Shown here piece after piece: positions 1 through 7,595 of a stretch of 64,000 bases of DNA (positions are counted from its first letter, which is position 1; each line of letters starts with the position of its first letter). The translations under genes and the position numbers were made by a program. Source of the stretch: Marinobacterium lacunae (GTDB lineage Bacteria > Pseudomonadota > Gammaproteobacteria > Pseudomonadales > Balneatricaceae); the NCBI RefSeq assembly GCF_000705555.1, contig NZ_JMQN01000013.1, positions 310,001-374,000 on the forward strand. The letters run 5' to 3'. Below the pieces are notes generated by a model. It did no database searches, was not told the DNA's origin, and saw only the letters and a program-made list of their open reading frames with translations.

Positions 1-687
1 TGGCATCAACACCGCGAAGCTGGCTATAAAAGATCCGAACTTGAGGATCAAGCCGATACGCGACGCCGCCTGACGTCCCATCTCCAGTAGGAAGAGTGCC
101 AATACACCGTGGAACAGCGTGCCAAAAAACGGCATCAGCTTCGACGTCTGCCCGGCCCCCAGCCACCCGATCAGAATAGAACCGATCAGCAACAGAACGC
201 CCTGGTTCAAAAACATCTCGTGACTGAGTTTTTTCAGATCCTTGCCGACACCGGCGCCGCGTGCCAAGAACAGTCCCACGGCGATCGCCGGCACCTCGAG
301 CAACGCAACGAAAAGGGCAAAATAGGGCTCATAGGCCACATCGTTGGCTTCGAGTACGGCCAGGGCGACAGCAAAGGTAGCGACGCTGACCGAGCCATAG
401 TGCGCTGCCACGGACGCGGAATCGACCCTCGACAGCCCACCGATCTTCCACAGTATCGGAAAGGCGATCAGCGGCAGTATCGCCCCGAAGGCCACCACCG
501 CCATCGACTGCCACAGCAGCGACAAACTCGCATATTTCGACAGTGCGATACCACCTTTAAGACCGATGGCAATCAGCAGGAAAAGCGTCAGGCTTTGATA
601 CAAGCCTTTCGGCATCTTGATCGGTGCGCCCAGCAGTTGCGCGACTGCACCGAACAGAAAGAACGCGGCAACGATATCCAATCCCAT
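1..687 (-). CDS. SbtA-family sodium-dependent bicarbonate permease (partial)
   Basis: The minus-strand frame is open from the ATG at 687 to the window edge, giving 229 residues with no stop, so the C-terminal part lies outside. It begins MGLDIVAAFFLFGAVAQLLG and is strongly hydrophobic, with about seven membrane segments. The stretches KMPKGLYQSLTLFLLIAIGL and AAHYGSVSVATFAVAL match what I know of the SbtA/DUF897 family, which imports bicarbonate with sodium in cyanobacteria and has homologues in many heterotrophs. A purine-rich ribosome site (ggagctagag) lies upstream. It follows a small membrane-protein gene by 34 bases and is divergent from a LysR regulator. The family call is fairly sure; bicarbonate as the substrate is inferred from family. 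Confidence 0.78.
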   Translation of the reverse strand, partial: MGLDIVAAFFLFGAVAQLLGAPIKMPKGLYQSLTLFLLIAIGLKGGIALSKYASLSLLWQSMAVVAFGAILPLIAFPILWKIGGLSRVDSASVAAHYGSVSVATFAVALAVLEANDVAYEPYFALFVALLEVPAIAVGLFLARGAGVGKDLKKLSHEMFLNQGVLLLIGSILIGWLGAGQTSKLMPFFGTLFHGVLALFLLEMGRQAASRIGLILKFGSFIASFAVLMP

Positions 688-721
688 GATCTATTCTCTA
701 GCTCCACTCACGCTTACTGGC

Positions 722-895
722 TCAGACGGACGACGCACTCAACTGCACAGTACGCATCACAATGGAGCTGCCACCGATCAGGCAAGCAACGGTAATCAGG
801 CCCCATCCCGGCAGGCCTGCCATGATCACCAGAGTCCCCAGGGTTAGCAGCAGAAGTATGGTAAAGAGCTCAAAGGCCAGTTGTTTATCGATCAT
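722..895 (-). CDS. 57-residue membrane protein, first gene of the SbtA unit
   Basis: Reading the minus strand from the ATG at 895 gives MIDKQLAFELFTILLLLTLG and then a second hydrophobic stretch before the stop at 722. It has two predicted membrane helices (about residues 8-27 and 30-47) joined by a GLPGWG turn. The end lies 34 bases before the permease start on the same strand, so the two are probably cotranscribed. I do not recognise the family. Cyanobacterial SbtA works with a soluble PII-like partner, SbtB; this protein looks nothing like that. A role as an accessory or regulatory subunit of the permease is only an inference from adjacency. Confidence 0.62.
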   Translation of the reverse strand: MIDKQLAFELFTILLLLTLGTLVIMAGLPGWGLITVACLIGGSSIVMRTVQLSASSV

Positions 896-951
896 GCGTC
901 AATTCTCTCGGTCGGGATTGTAAGGTGTGGGCAGTGTGCCTCAATCGACAC

Positions 952-995
952 ATAGCTAAAAATCGATAATATCTATGCTATAAATAGTCATTTAT
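952..995. promoter_or_regulatory. AT-rich palindromic operator region between SbtA unit and LysR gene
   Basis: The gap between the divergent genes holds an interrupted inverted repeat, ATAGC at 952-956 with GCTAT at 977-981, and a perfect one, ATAAAT at 980-985 with ATTTAT at 990-995 around a 4-base centre. LysR-type regulators bind AT-rich dyads of this kind in divergent promoters. That the LysR encoded at 1013 binds here is inferred. Confidence 0.45.
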
Positions 996-1012
996 CTATG
1001 TTGGAGGCAGCG

Positions 1013-1939
1013 ATGGCGCGTCTGCATGCACGCGTGGGTACCATCAGGCAGTTGGAGATTCTGCTCGCGGTCTATCGCAACGGATCGATTACCAAAGCGT
1101 CGAAACAGCTGCATCTGACCCAGCCCACCGTATCCGGCCAGCTCAAGAAACTCGCTGACGATGTCGGCGTACCGCTCTATGAGCAGATCGGCCGACGGTT
1201 GATGTTTACCGAAGCGGGGCTTGAGCTGATCAAGGGCGCGCGGGAGGTCATGGACAGTTTCGACCGTCTTGAGATGAAACTGGCCGACCTACAGGGATTA
1301 AAGGCCGGTACTTTGAAAATGGCCGTGGTGACCACCTCGAAATACCTGATACCGCATTTTCTCGGCGAGTTCGTGAAGGCCTACCCGGCTATCGATATCG
1401 TGTTGAAAGTGGCCAACCGTCAACAGATCATCGAGCAGCTGGAGAGGGCCGAGTACGACTTTTACGTGTTCAGTCATCCGCCCTCGAATTTCGAGCTGGA
1501 TGTTATTCCACTGGCAGCCAACCCTCTGGTACCTATCGCCGCGGAATCGCACCCGCTGGCCCGGCAGAGAAAAATCCCCTTCGAGCAGTTCGCCCGGGAG
1601 CCGTTTCTGATTCGGGAGATGGGGTCAGGCACACGCCATGCCATCGAACAGCATCTGAAGAACGCTGGACTGGATCTCAATGTTCGCATGACAATAGAGA
1701 GCAACGAGGCGATCAAGCACTGCGTCATGTCGGAACTCGGCGTATCCATCCTGTCGCGGCACACACTCGCTCTGGGCGGCAGCGAGGGTTTGAAGGAGCT
1801 CGATGTGGAGCATCTGCCAATCCGCTCCCAATGGTATCTTGCACGTCTGGCAGGCAAGGAGATGTCGGTTATTGCCAGCACCTTCCTCGATTATGTGCAG
1901 GCGCAGAAGGACCGCTTATCCACTCTGTTGTTACCCTAG
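1013..1939 (+). CDS. LysR-family regulator, CbbR/CmpR-like
   Basis: Transcription factor of 308 residues. The N-terminal winged helix-turn-helix is visible at about residues 8-65 (LEILLAVYRNGSITKASKQL and TQPTVSGQLKKL), followed by a LysR effector-binding domain from about residue 90. The start at 1013 is preferred over an in-frame ATG at 998 because GGAGG at 1003-1007 lies 5 bases ahead of it. The domain pattern (TQPTVSGQLKKLADDVGVPL) resembles regulators of inorganic-carbon genes such as CbbR and CmpR. This fits the divergent SbtA-type permease, so it probably controls that unit. The effector is not evident from the sequence. Confidence 0.85.
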   Translation: MARLHARVGTIRQLEILLAVYRNGSITKASKQLHLTQPTVSGQLKKLADDVGVPLYEQIGRRLMFTEAGLELIKGAREVMDSFDRLEMKLADLQGLKAGTLKMAVVTTSKYLIPHFLGEFVKAYPAIDIVLKVANRQQIIEQLERAEYDFYVFSHPPSNFELDVIPLAANPLVPIAAESHPLARQRKIPFEQFAREPFLIREMGSGTRHAIEQHLKNAGLDLNVRMTIESNEAIKHCVMSELGVSILSRHTLALGGSEGLKELDVEHLPIRSQWYLARLAGKEMSVIASTFLDYVQAQKDRLSTLLLP

Positions 1940-1978
1940 GGGCAGAGGTTCCTGTAAAGACGATGCATTCCATGTCGA

Positions 1979-1999
1979 CACCCCGTGCCCTCAGGGGTG
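1979..1999 (+). other. Small hairpin in the LysR/PLP-enzyme gap
   Basis: CACCCC at 1979-1984 can pair with GGGGTG at 1994-1999. No T-run follows, so it does not look like a Rho-independent terminator. It sits in the 158-base gap before the PLP enzyme and could be part of that gene's 5' untranslated region. I see no recognised riboswitch here. Confidence 0.25.
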
Positions 2000-2097
2000 C
2001 GCTCGCGTTATCATGGTCAGCGGCCCGTTCGCCTCTAGGCTCCCGGCATCCAGGCAGGTTTCGAAGATTTTGACGTTTCTATTCAGGCAGTGATCAG

Positions 2098-3327
2098 ATG
2101 AAAGAGAAGGGTTTTACCACCGGCATCGTCCACGGCGATCGAGAGTCACCGATCGAGCATGGATCCGTACACAAGCCCGTGCATAATGTCGTGCTCTACG
2201 GCTATGAAACGGCTGAAGAGCTCGCCGCGGTATTCCAAAACCGACAGCCGGGCTACTCCTACGGTCGGCAGAACAACCCCACCACCACCGCGCTGCAAAG
2301 CAAGCTCAGCCGGCTGGAACAGGGTATCGACACTATCTGTTTCGCCACCGGCATGGCCGCGCTCAGCGCGACCTGCCTGACGCTTTTGAAAACCGGCGAT
2401 CACCTGATATCAAGCCAGTTCCTGTTCGGCAACACCAACAGCTTTTTCCAGACGCTGACACAGTACGGTATCGAGGTCAGCTTCGTCGATGCGACCGACG
2501 TGGAAAACGTCAAAGCCGCCGTGCAGCCCAATACCCGCATGGTCTTTGTCGAGACCATCGCCAACCCCTGCACCCAGATTGCCGACCTGAAAGCGATCGG
2601 CGCGTTCTGCCACGCACAACAGCTGGTGTACGTGGTGGATAACACCATGAGCTCTCCGGCCCTGTTCCAGCCCAAATCGGTCGGTGCCAGCCTCAGCATC
2701 AACTCGCTGAGCAAGATCATCGCCGGTCACGGCGAAGTATTGGGCGGATCGGTCACCGATCTGGGCAGTTATGACTGGAGCCAATACCCCAATATCAACG
2801 AGTCCTATCGCAAGGGAGATCCTCAGAAATGGGGCCTGCAGCAGATTCGCAAGAAGGGGCTGCGCGATATGGGCGCCACGCTGGCACCAGATTCCGCCCA
2901 CCGCATCGCCATCGGTGCCGAAACGCTGGCCCTGCGTGTACAAAAAGCCTGCAGCAACGCCCAGGCACTGGCGGAATTTTTCGACCAGCATCCGGCAATC
3001 AAGCAGGTGTATTACCCGGGCCTGCCGTGCCATCCGCAACACGAACGCGCCAAAGCGCTATTCTGCGGTTTCGGCGCACTGATGAGTATCGATCTGGTCG
3101 ACGATGACGCCTGCTTCAAGGTGCTGAACAAGCTCAAGTGCGTGGTGCTCTCCAGCCATCTGGGCGACAACCGCACACTGGCGATACCGGTTGCGCATAC
3201 CATCTTCTTCGAGATGGGCCCACAGCGCCGCGCATCAATGGGTATTTCAGAGGGCACCATTCGCATATCCGTGGGTATCGAGGATCAGGCCGACCTGTTG
3301 GAAGACTTTGCACAGGCACTGGCTTAA
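2098..3327 (+). CDS. Cys/Met-metabolism PLP-dependent enzyme (cystathionine gamma-synthase family)
   Basis: A 409-residue fold-type I PLP enzyme. The SYGRQNNPTT segment (about 54-63), FATGMAA (82-88), DNT at 181-183 and SLSKIIAGH with the probable PLP-binding Lys206 are classic for the trans-sulfuration group. That group includes cystathionine gamma-synthase, gamma-lyase and O-acyl-homoserine sulfhydrylase. The insert around residues 225-260 (rich in Y, N and Q) and the QQIRKKGLRDMGATL stretch are typical of the sulfhydrylase/CGS-like subfamily. The exact reaction cannot be settled by eye. The ribosome site is weak. The gene stands alone; the nearest sulfur-assimilation genes here are metX and metW at about 35-37 kb. 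Confidence 0.85.
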   Translation: MKEKGFTTGIVHGDRESPIEHGSVHKPVHNVVLYGYETAEELAAVFQNRQPGYSYGRQNNPTTTALQSKLSRLEQGIDTICFATGMAALSATCLTLLKTGDHLISSQFLFGNTNSFFQTLTQYGIEVSFVDATDVENVKAAVQPNTRMVFVETIANPCTQIADLKAIGAFCHAQQLVYVVDNTMSSPALFQPKSVGASLSINSLSKIIAGHGEVLGGSVTDLGSYDWSQYPNINESYRKGDPQKWGLQQIRKKGLRDMGATLAPDSAHRIAIGAETLALRVQKACSNAQALAEFFDQHPAIKQVYYPGLPCHPQHERAKALFCGFGALMSIDLVDDDACFKVLNKLKCVVLSSHLGDNRTLAIPVAHTIFFEMGPQRRASMGISEGTIRISVGIEDQADLLEDFAQALA

Positions 3328-3345
3328 CACCTGCGCCATTCATGC

Positions 3346-3374
3346 TTGACGGGCGCAGACATCGTGTTTAGGTT
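3346..3374 (+). promoter_or_regulatory. Sigma-70-like promoter ahead of the structured RNA
   Basis: TTGACG at 3346-3351 and TAGGTT at 3369-3374 are separated by 17 bases. The -35 element is close to consensus and the -10 is moderate. Transcription would start near 3380, just ahead of the hairpin-rich stretch. Confidence 0.45.
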
Positions 3375-3379
3375 AATCG

Positions 3380-3492
3380 GATGAACATGACATCGACGCA
3401 GCGACTTTTTCAGATTATTACCATCATTCCCTAGGAATGGTGGGTGTCACTGCGTAGACAGCATTTACAACCCGCCCAAGAGGCGGGTTTTT
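3380..3492 (+). ncRNA. Hairpin-rich short transcript: candidate sRNA or attenuator leader
   Basis: An outer stem (3396-3405 with 3446-3455, one mismatch) encloses a 10-bp inner stem (3421-3430 with 3434-3443, one G:U pair, 3-base loop). These are followed by a strong terminator. A 17-codon reading frame at 3381-3434 ends exactly in the inner stem's loop and carries Ile-Ile-Thr-Ile-Ile just before the stop, as in amino-acid attenuator leaders. However, it has no good ribosome site and the predicted transcription start nearly coincides with its ATG. The element may therefore be an independent small RNA, an attenuator for the kinase gene at 3536, or just the 3' end of the upstream gene. Confidence 0.4.
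3469..3492 (+). terminator. Rho-independent terminator
   Basis: AACCCGCC at 3469-3476 pairs with GGCGGGTT at 3482-3489 around a 5-base loop, and a run of five T follows the G-rich arm. It lies 43 bases before the kinase start, so it could end the upstream transcript or act as an attenuator. Confidence 0.8.
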
Positions 3493-3535
3493 CATATCGG
3501 TTTCTTGGGCTTTTACACTCGACCAAGGAAGCGTG

Positions 3536-4048
3536 ATGAAGAAAGTAGCAATCTTCGGCAATGCCGGGGGCGGCAAGTCCACTCTGGCTCGGCAACTGGC
3601 GGCCAAAACGGATCTGCCCCTCTACTCGCTGGACAAGATCAAATACCGTGCCGGTGGTGATGAGATCCCTCAGGATGAGTATCTACGCCTGCATTCCGAC
3701 CTGATATCACGGGATGCCTGGATCATCGATGGCTTCGGCTGCATGGCGTCCGCCTGGGAGCGCTTTGCCGTGGCCGATACGCTGATCTACGTGGACCTGC
3801 CCCTGCTACGACATGGCGCCTGGATCACCAAACGCATGATCAAAGGGCTGTTCGTCAACCCAGAGGGCTGGCCCGAGAACAGCCCCATCCTGAAGGGGTC
3901 GTTGAACAGCTACCGGGTGCTTTGGCTGTGTCATACCAAACTGACACCGGCTTACCGCACATTGGTGACCGAAGCCAAACACACCAAACAGGTCTATCAC
4001 CTGACCTCGCCAAACGCGATCAGGGCGTTTCTGAACTGCTTTGACTAG
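3536..4048 (+). CDS. Small P-loop kinase (adenylate-kinase-like / FlaR-related family)
   Basis: 170 residues with a Walker A motif, FGNAGGGKST at about residues 7-16, and an SLDKIKY segment typical of the adenylate-kinase-like proteins once annotated as topology-modulation protein FlaR. The ATG at 3536 is chosen over a GTG at 3533 because AGGA at 3526-3529 is correctly spaced. The family probably phosphorylates a small molecule or nucleotide, but no substrate is established. It stands alone downstream of the terminator at 3469-3492 and tail-to-tail with the LysR gene at 4133-5020. Confidence 0.7.
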   Translation: MKKVAIFGNAGGGKSTLARQLAAKTDLPLYSLDKIKYRAGGDEIPQDEYLRLHSDLISRDAWIIDGFGCMASAWERFAVADTLIYVDLPLLRHGAWITKRMIKGLFVNPEGWPENSPILKGSLNSYRVLWLCHTKLTPAYRTLVTEAKHTKQVYHLTSPNAIRAFLNCFD

Positions 4049-4132
4049 GCGGTAAAGTCGTACCAGCACTCTGTCTGGTGCGGCCCCCTGTGCCTTCTGG
4101 AGTCAAGGTCCAGCTGGCGATAGCCAGAGTGG

Positions 4133-5020
4133 CTAAGTGTCAGCCAACCACTGTCGATAAAAGTCCACGAAGGCGCGCACCTTGGCGGGAATAAACGCCC
4201 CCGGCGGAAACACCGCATAGATACCCCCGCTCGGCAGATGCCACTGTGGTAACAGCCGAACCAGCTCTTCATCCTGCTGACCGATATAGCTGGCCATCAC
4301 CGAGACACCGGCATCGCTTTTAAGCAGGCTGCGCAGGGCGCCTGTACTGTCGACCCGAAAGCGGCTGTGCATCTGCACCTGAAGCTGCTCGTCACCGCGT
4401 GTGAAACGCCAGGTCAGGGGGCTGGGCAGTGGGGAAAACTCAATCCAGCGGTGGCGGCTCAACTCGCCGGGATGGTCCGGCGTACCCATCTGCTTCAGAT
4501 AGCCAGGCGAGGCCACTACCCACTGCTCGAACTCGCCCAGTTTCTGGGCGCGAAGAGTGGAATCCTTCAGCCAACCGATGCGGATCGCCACATCGATCCC
4601 GTCCCGCACCATATCCGCCACCCGGTCGCCGCTGCGCAACTCGATCAGCAGATCCGGGTGACGCTCGCCGAATGCAGCGGCGGCTGGAGCGAGACTCTGC
4701 GCCACGTGATCCACCGGCGCGGTCATGCGCAGGGTGCCGGTCAATGTTCGTGCACTGGTGCCAGCCTCGCTCAACGTCTCGCCGAGTTTGGCCAGCAGTG
4801 GCTGGCAGGCCATGTAGAGCTGCTGGCCCGCATCGGTCAGTGTCACCTGCCGCGTCGTGCGGTTGAACAGGGCCAGACCCAGCCGTTTCTCCAGCGCCTT
4901 GATATTGAGACTGACCTTGGTCTTGGTACAGCCCAGTCGGTCGGCCGCCGCGGTAAACGAACCCGCCTCGGCAGTAGCCATGAACAGCGGCAGGGCGTTG
5001 AGATCCAGTTCATCGAGCAT
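4133..5020 (-). CDS. LysR-family regulator divergent from an NmrA-like reductase
   Basis: 295 residues. The N-terminal helix-turn-helix spans about residues 6-62 (FMATAEAGSFTAAADRLGCT, then KTKVSLNIKALEKRL), and the rest is a LysR substrate-binding domain of the DsdC/AaeR-like type 2 subfold. It is transcribed away from the NAD(P)-binding protein at 5131, a pairing common for LysR regulators and the reductase they control. The regulation is inferred. The ATG at 5020 has no strong ribosome site upstream, so the exact start is slightly uncertain. A hairpin (TAGCCA/TGGCTA, 4121-4135) overlaps its stop codon, but no T-run follows. Confidence 0.85.
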   Translation of the reverse strand: MLDELDLNALPLFMATAEAGSFTAAADRLGCTKTKVSLNIKALEKRLGLALFNRTTRQVTLTDAGQQLYMACQPLLAKLGETLSEAGTSARTLTGTLRMTAPVDHVAQSLAPAAAAFGERHPDLLIELRSGDRVADMVRDGIDVAIRIGWLKDSTLRAQKLGEFEQWVVASPGYLKQMGTPDHPGELSRHRWIEFSPLPSPLTWRFTRGDEQLQVQMHSRFRVDSTGALRSLLKSDAGVSVMASYIGQQDEELVRLLPQWHLPSGGIYAVFPPGAFIPAKVRAFVDFYRQWLADT

Positions 5021-5030
5021 GGGAGATTGT

Positions 5031-5062
5031 CATAATATTAATAACAATCAATTATCAATCGG
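5031..5062. promoter_or_regulatory. AT-rich divergent promoter/operator
   Basis: The 110-base gap between the LysR gene and the reductase is AT-rich over about 5030-5062 and contains the perfect palindrome TAATATTA at 5033-5040. This is a plausible LysR binding site; no clear -35/-10 pair could be fixed. Confidence 0.3.
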
Positions 5063-5130
5063 GCTATTTTTCAAATCAATAACCGCTCGCACAATAGCAC
5101 TCACCAATCATGATGCATGAGGAGATCAAC

Positions 5131-5772
5131 ATGAATATCGCCCTTATCGGTGCCAGCGGTTTTATCGGTTCAGCCCTGCGTGAAGAGGCCCTGAGCCGCG
5201 GCCACAGCGTTACCGCACTGGTCAGCCGACCGGAAAAACTCGCAGCTCAGCCAGGCCTCAGCGCCAGCAAGGTTGACGTGCAGGATACGGCGGCCCTGAG
5301 CAAGAGTCTGCAGGGCTTCGACGCGGTTGTCAGCGCGTTCTCCGGCCACGCCCAACAGAACGTGCTGGGTTACTACAGCAACGGGGTCGACAGCATACTG
5401 AGCGCGGCCAAGGCGGCAGGGGTAAAGCGCCTGTTGATGGTAGGGGGTGCCGGTTCTCTCGAGGTTGCGCCCGGTGTACAGCTGATCGATACGCCCGAGT
5501 TCCCCGCCGAGTATAAGGAAACCGCTGAGGGCGCCCGCTACGCGCTGAACACCCTGCGCGCGCAGAGCGACGTCAGCTGGACCATGCTCTCCCCCGCTGC
5601 AGTCATCGCCCCGGGCGAGCGCACAGGCCGTTATCAGCTCGGCACCGATCAGCTGTTAACTGACACGGCAGGCAACAGCCAGATCTCCGTGGAGGATTAC
5701 GCCAAGGCGCTGATCGACGAGCTGGAGTCACCGCAGCACATCAACAGTCGCTTTACGCTGGCATACGCATAA
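5131..5772 (+). CDS. NmrA/SDR-like NAD(P)-binding oxidoreductase
   Basis: 213 residues beginning MNIALIGASGFIGSALREEA, with the GxxGxxG dinucleotide-binding loop at residues 7-13. The segments VDVQDTAALSKSLQGFDAVV and VKRLLMVGGAGSLEV match the atypical short-chain dehydrogenase group (SDR_a5, NmrA-like) that acts on NADPH-linked quinone or flavin substrates or as a redox sensor. GGAG at 5121-5124 sets the start at 5131 rather than an in-frame ATG at 5110. It is divergent from a LysR gene. The true substrate is unknown. Confidence 0.82.
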   Translation: MNIALIGASGFIGSALREEALSRGHSVTALVSRPEKLAAQPGLSASKVDVQDTAALSKSLQGFDAVVSAFSGHAQQNVLGYYSNGVDSILSAAKAAGVKRLLMVGGAGSLEVAPGVQLIDTPEFPAEYKETAEGARYALNTLRAQSDVSWTMLSPAAVIAPGERTGRYQLGTDQLLTDTAGNSQISVEDYAKALIDELESPQHINSRFTLAYA

Positions 5773-5788
5773 ATAAGCATGAATCAGT

Positions 5789-5811
5789 AGCCCGGTCTAT
5801 CCGGGCTTTCT
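5789..5811. terminator. Terminator between reductase and hydrolase genes
   Basis: AGCCCGG at 5789-5795 pairs with CCGGGCT at 5801-5807 around a 5-base loop, followed by TTCT. It lies between two convergent genes. The T-run is short, so it is a weak-to-moderate terminator for the reductase. Confidence 0.6.
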
Positions 5812-5822
5812 GCCGATGCCGT

Positions 5823-6542
5823 CTATGATGCCAGCCACTGCCGGAGCATGGCGCTCACCGCCTGAGGTTGCTCCATGGTGCTCATATGACCGGCGTCTTC
5901 GATGACTTGCAGCACGCTGTCCGGTGCAAGTCTGGCCATCTCTTCGTGACGCTCCACCGGACTCCAGCTGTCCTGCCGCCCGACCATCAACAATGTCGGA
6001 CAGCGCAGTGCCCGCAGCACGGCCGTCGCATCCGGCCGGTTAAGTAACGCGTTTATCTGCGCGGCGAACAGATCCGGCGTTTTGCGCTCGATCATCGCCA
6101 GAATCGATTCCATCAACGCGGTATCGGATAGCCGATCCGGATGAACCATGCCACGGGACCAGACCTCGCCCATGGCGCGCATCCCCTCTGTTCGAGCCTG
6201 CGCCAGCAGAGCCATGCGCTTGGTGCGCTCGGGCTCACCGGCCTCACCGCTCGGTCGCCCCTCATATCCGGTATCGAGCAGGGCAATACGGCTCACCCTC
6301 TCGGGTGCCTGGCGTATAACTTCAAGCGCTACACGCCCGCCCATGGAGTGGCCCGCCAGCGCAAAACGCGCAGGCGCCTGACGCAGCACAATATCGGCCA
6401 TGGCAGTAATTGTGTCAGCGCTGCCGTAATCGACGATTTGGCAGTGCCAGTTATCCAGCGCCTCTGCCTGCTCCCGCCAAACAGCGTCGTCGCACAGCAG
6501 TCCCGGCAACAACATAAGGGTGTTGGTATGTGTCTCTGCCAT
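5823..6542 (-). CDS. Alpha/beta-fold hydrolase
   Basis: 239 residues with the nucleophile elbow GHSMGG (Ser66), a likely acid in GRQDSWSP (Asp191) and a catalytic His in EDAGHMSTMEQP (His219). The opening LMLLPGLLCDDAVWREQ places the oxyanion-hole loop. It resembles esterases and lactonases of the MhpC/BioH group, but no substrate can be named. It lies 14 bases downstream of the GcvA-like LysR gene on the same strand, so the two probably share a transcript. Confidence 0.85.
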   Translation of the reverse strand: MAETHTNTLMLLPGLLCDDAVWREQAEALDNWHCQIVDYGSADTITAMADIVLRQAPARFALAGHSMGGRVALEVIRQAPERVSRIALLDTGYEGRPSGEAGEPERTKRMALLAQARTEGMRAMGEVWSRGMVHPDRLSDTALMESILAMIERKTPDLFAAQINALLNRPDATAVLRALRCPTLLMVGRQDSWSPVERHEEMARLAPDSVLQVIEDAGHMSTMEQPQAVSAMLRQWLAS

Positions 6543-6556
6543 ACTGAGTATCGGTC

Positions 6557-7501
6557 CTACTTGGCTGCCAAGTGCGCAGCGATATCCTGTTGCATCTCTT
6601 CCATGATCCAGTCCCTGAAGGCGGTCATACCATAGGTCAGCGCCCGGTTCTTCTTGTAGACCAGATAAAACGCGTTTTGGGTATCAAACGAGAGATCAAA
6701 AGGCGCCGCCAGCTTGCCTGACTCAATCTCGCGCTCCACCAGCACCCTATCGGCAAGGGCGATACCGATGCCCTCGGTCGCGGCGGACACCGCCAGTGCG
6801 GTGCTCGAAAAGGAGATGGTCCGGGTGGCGTCGGAGAGGCTGATACCAATCTCACGCAGGGCGCGGTTCCACTCGTGACGTCGACCGGTGATGTAGATCA
6901 GTGTGTGCTTGACGATATCCTTTGGGGTTTGCAGCGGCTTGCGTCCTTCCAGAAATGAGGGCGCGCATACCGGGGTCTGTACTATGTTACGCAGCAGGAA
7001 CTCCTCAACCCCCTCCCAATTGCCACGTCCATAGTACACCGCCATATCGGTATCCGAATGCTCGAAGTCGACATAACCGGTGGTTGAGCTGAACCGCAGC
7101 TCTACATCGGGAAAGCGCTCCTGAAAATGCGTGATGCGCGGTACCAGCCAACGGGTGAGAAAAAACGGCGCCACACTGAGGTTGACCGCTGAGGTGTTGG
7201 TCGACGTCATCATCCTGCGCGTTGCGCTCTCCAGCTCATCAAGCGCCATCTGAACCGAGCCCAGATAACGCTCGCCGACGCTGGTGAGATAGACCTGTCG
7301 CTTCTCGCGGCGGAATAGCTTAAGCCCCAAGAATTCCTCAAGCGACTTCAGCTGATGACTAACCGCCGAGGGCGTCACACACAGCTCCTCGGCGGCTTTG
7401 TTAAAGCTCCCGTTACGCGCAGCCGCTTCAAACACGCGCAGGGCGTTGAGTGGGGGTAAGCGTCTGATGATGCGCTCCTTAGAGTGTTTAGTTTTTTTCA
7501 A
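6557..7501 (-). CDS. GcvA-like LysR transcriptional regulator
   Basis: 314 residues. The helix-turn-helix at about residues 17-75 (PPLNALRVFEAAARNGSFNK, then TPSAVSHQLKSLEEFLGLKL) is characteristic of the GcvA/AmpR branch, followed by an effector domain (MAVYYGRGNWEGVE). The only in-frame start before the domain is a TTG at 7501 without a good ribosome site. A strong AAGGAG lies inside the reading frame at about 7472-7477 with no ATG, GTG or TTG at the right distance, so the start is unsettled. It heads a two-gene unit with the hydrolase and is divergent from the small protein at 7596. Targets are unknown. Confidence 0.85.
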   Translation of the reverse strand: MKKTKHSKERIIRRLPPLNALRVFEAAARNGSFNKAAEELCVTPSAVSHQLKSLEEFLGLKLFRREKRQVYLTSVGERYLGSVQMALDELESATRRMMTSTNTSAVNLSVAPFFLTRWLVPRITHFQERFPDVELRFSSTTGYVDFEHSDTDMAVYYGRGNWEGVEEFLLRNIVQTPVCAPSFLEGRKPLQTPKDIVKHTLIYITGRRHEWNRALREIGISLSDATRTISFSSTALAVSAATEGIGIALADRVLVEREIESGKLAAPFDLSFDTQNAFYLVYKKNRALTYGMTAFRDWIMEEMQQDIAAHLAAK

Positions 7502-7523
7502 CTATAGACTGAAAAAGGGTCGT

Positions 7524-7552
7524 TTGCCCAGTGTCCAATACAACCTTAGTAT
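7524..7552 (+). promoter_or_regulatory. Promoter of the small-protein gene
   Basis: TTGCCC at 7524-7529 and TAGTAT at 7547-7552 are spaced by 17 bases, matching four of six positions in each hexamer. The predicted transcript starts near 7559, about 37 bases ahead of the small gene. Confidence 0.45.
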
Positions 7553-7595
7553 GAGTTCCATAAATCGATGTTCAATAATCGTTCAGGAGTACACC

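Noticed and set aside
109-795. 228-codon plus-strand frame at the left end
   Set aside because: Antisense to the SbtA-type permease, whose hydrophobic pattern and family motifs are clear.
4114-4135. Terminator between the kinase and LysR genes
   Set aside because: Two small hairpins are present (CTGGC/GCCAG and TAGCCA/TGGCTA) but no T-run follows on either strand.
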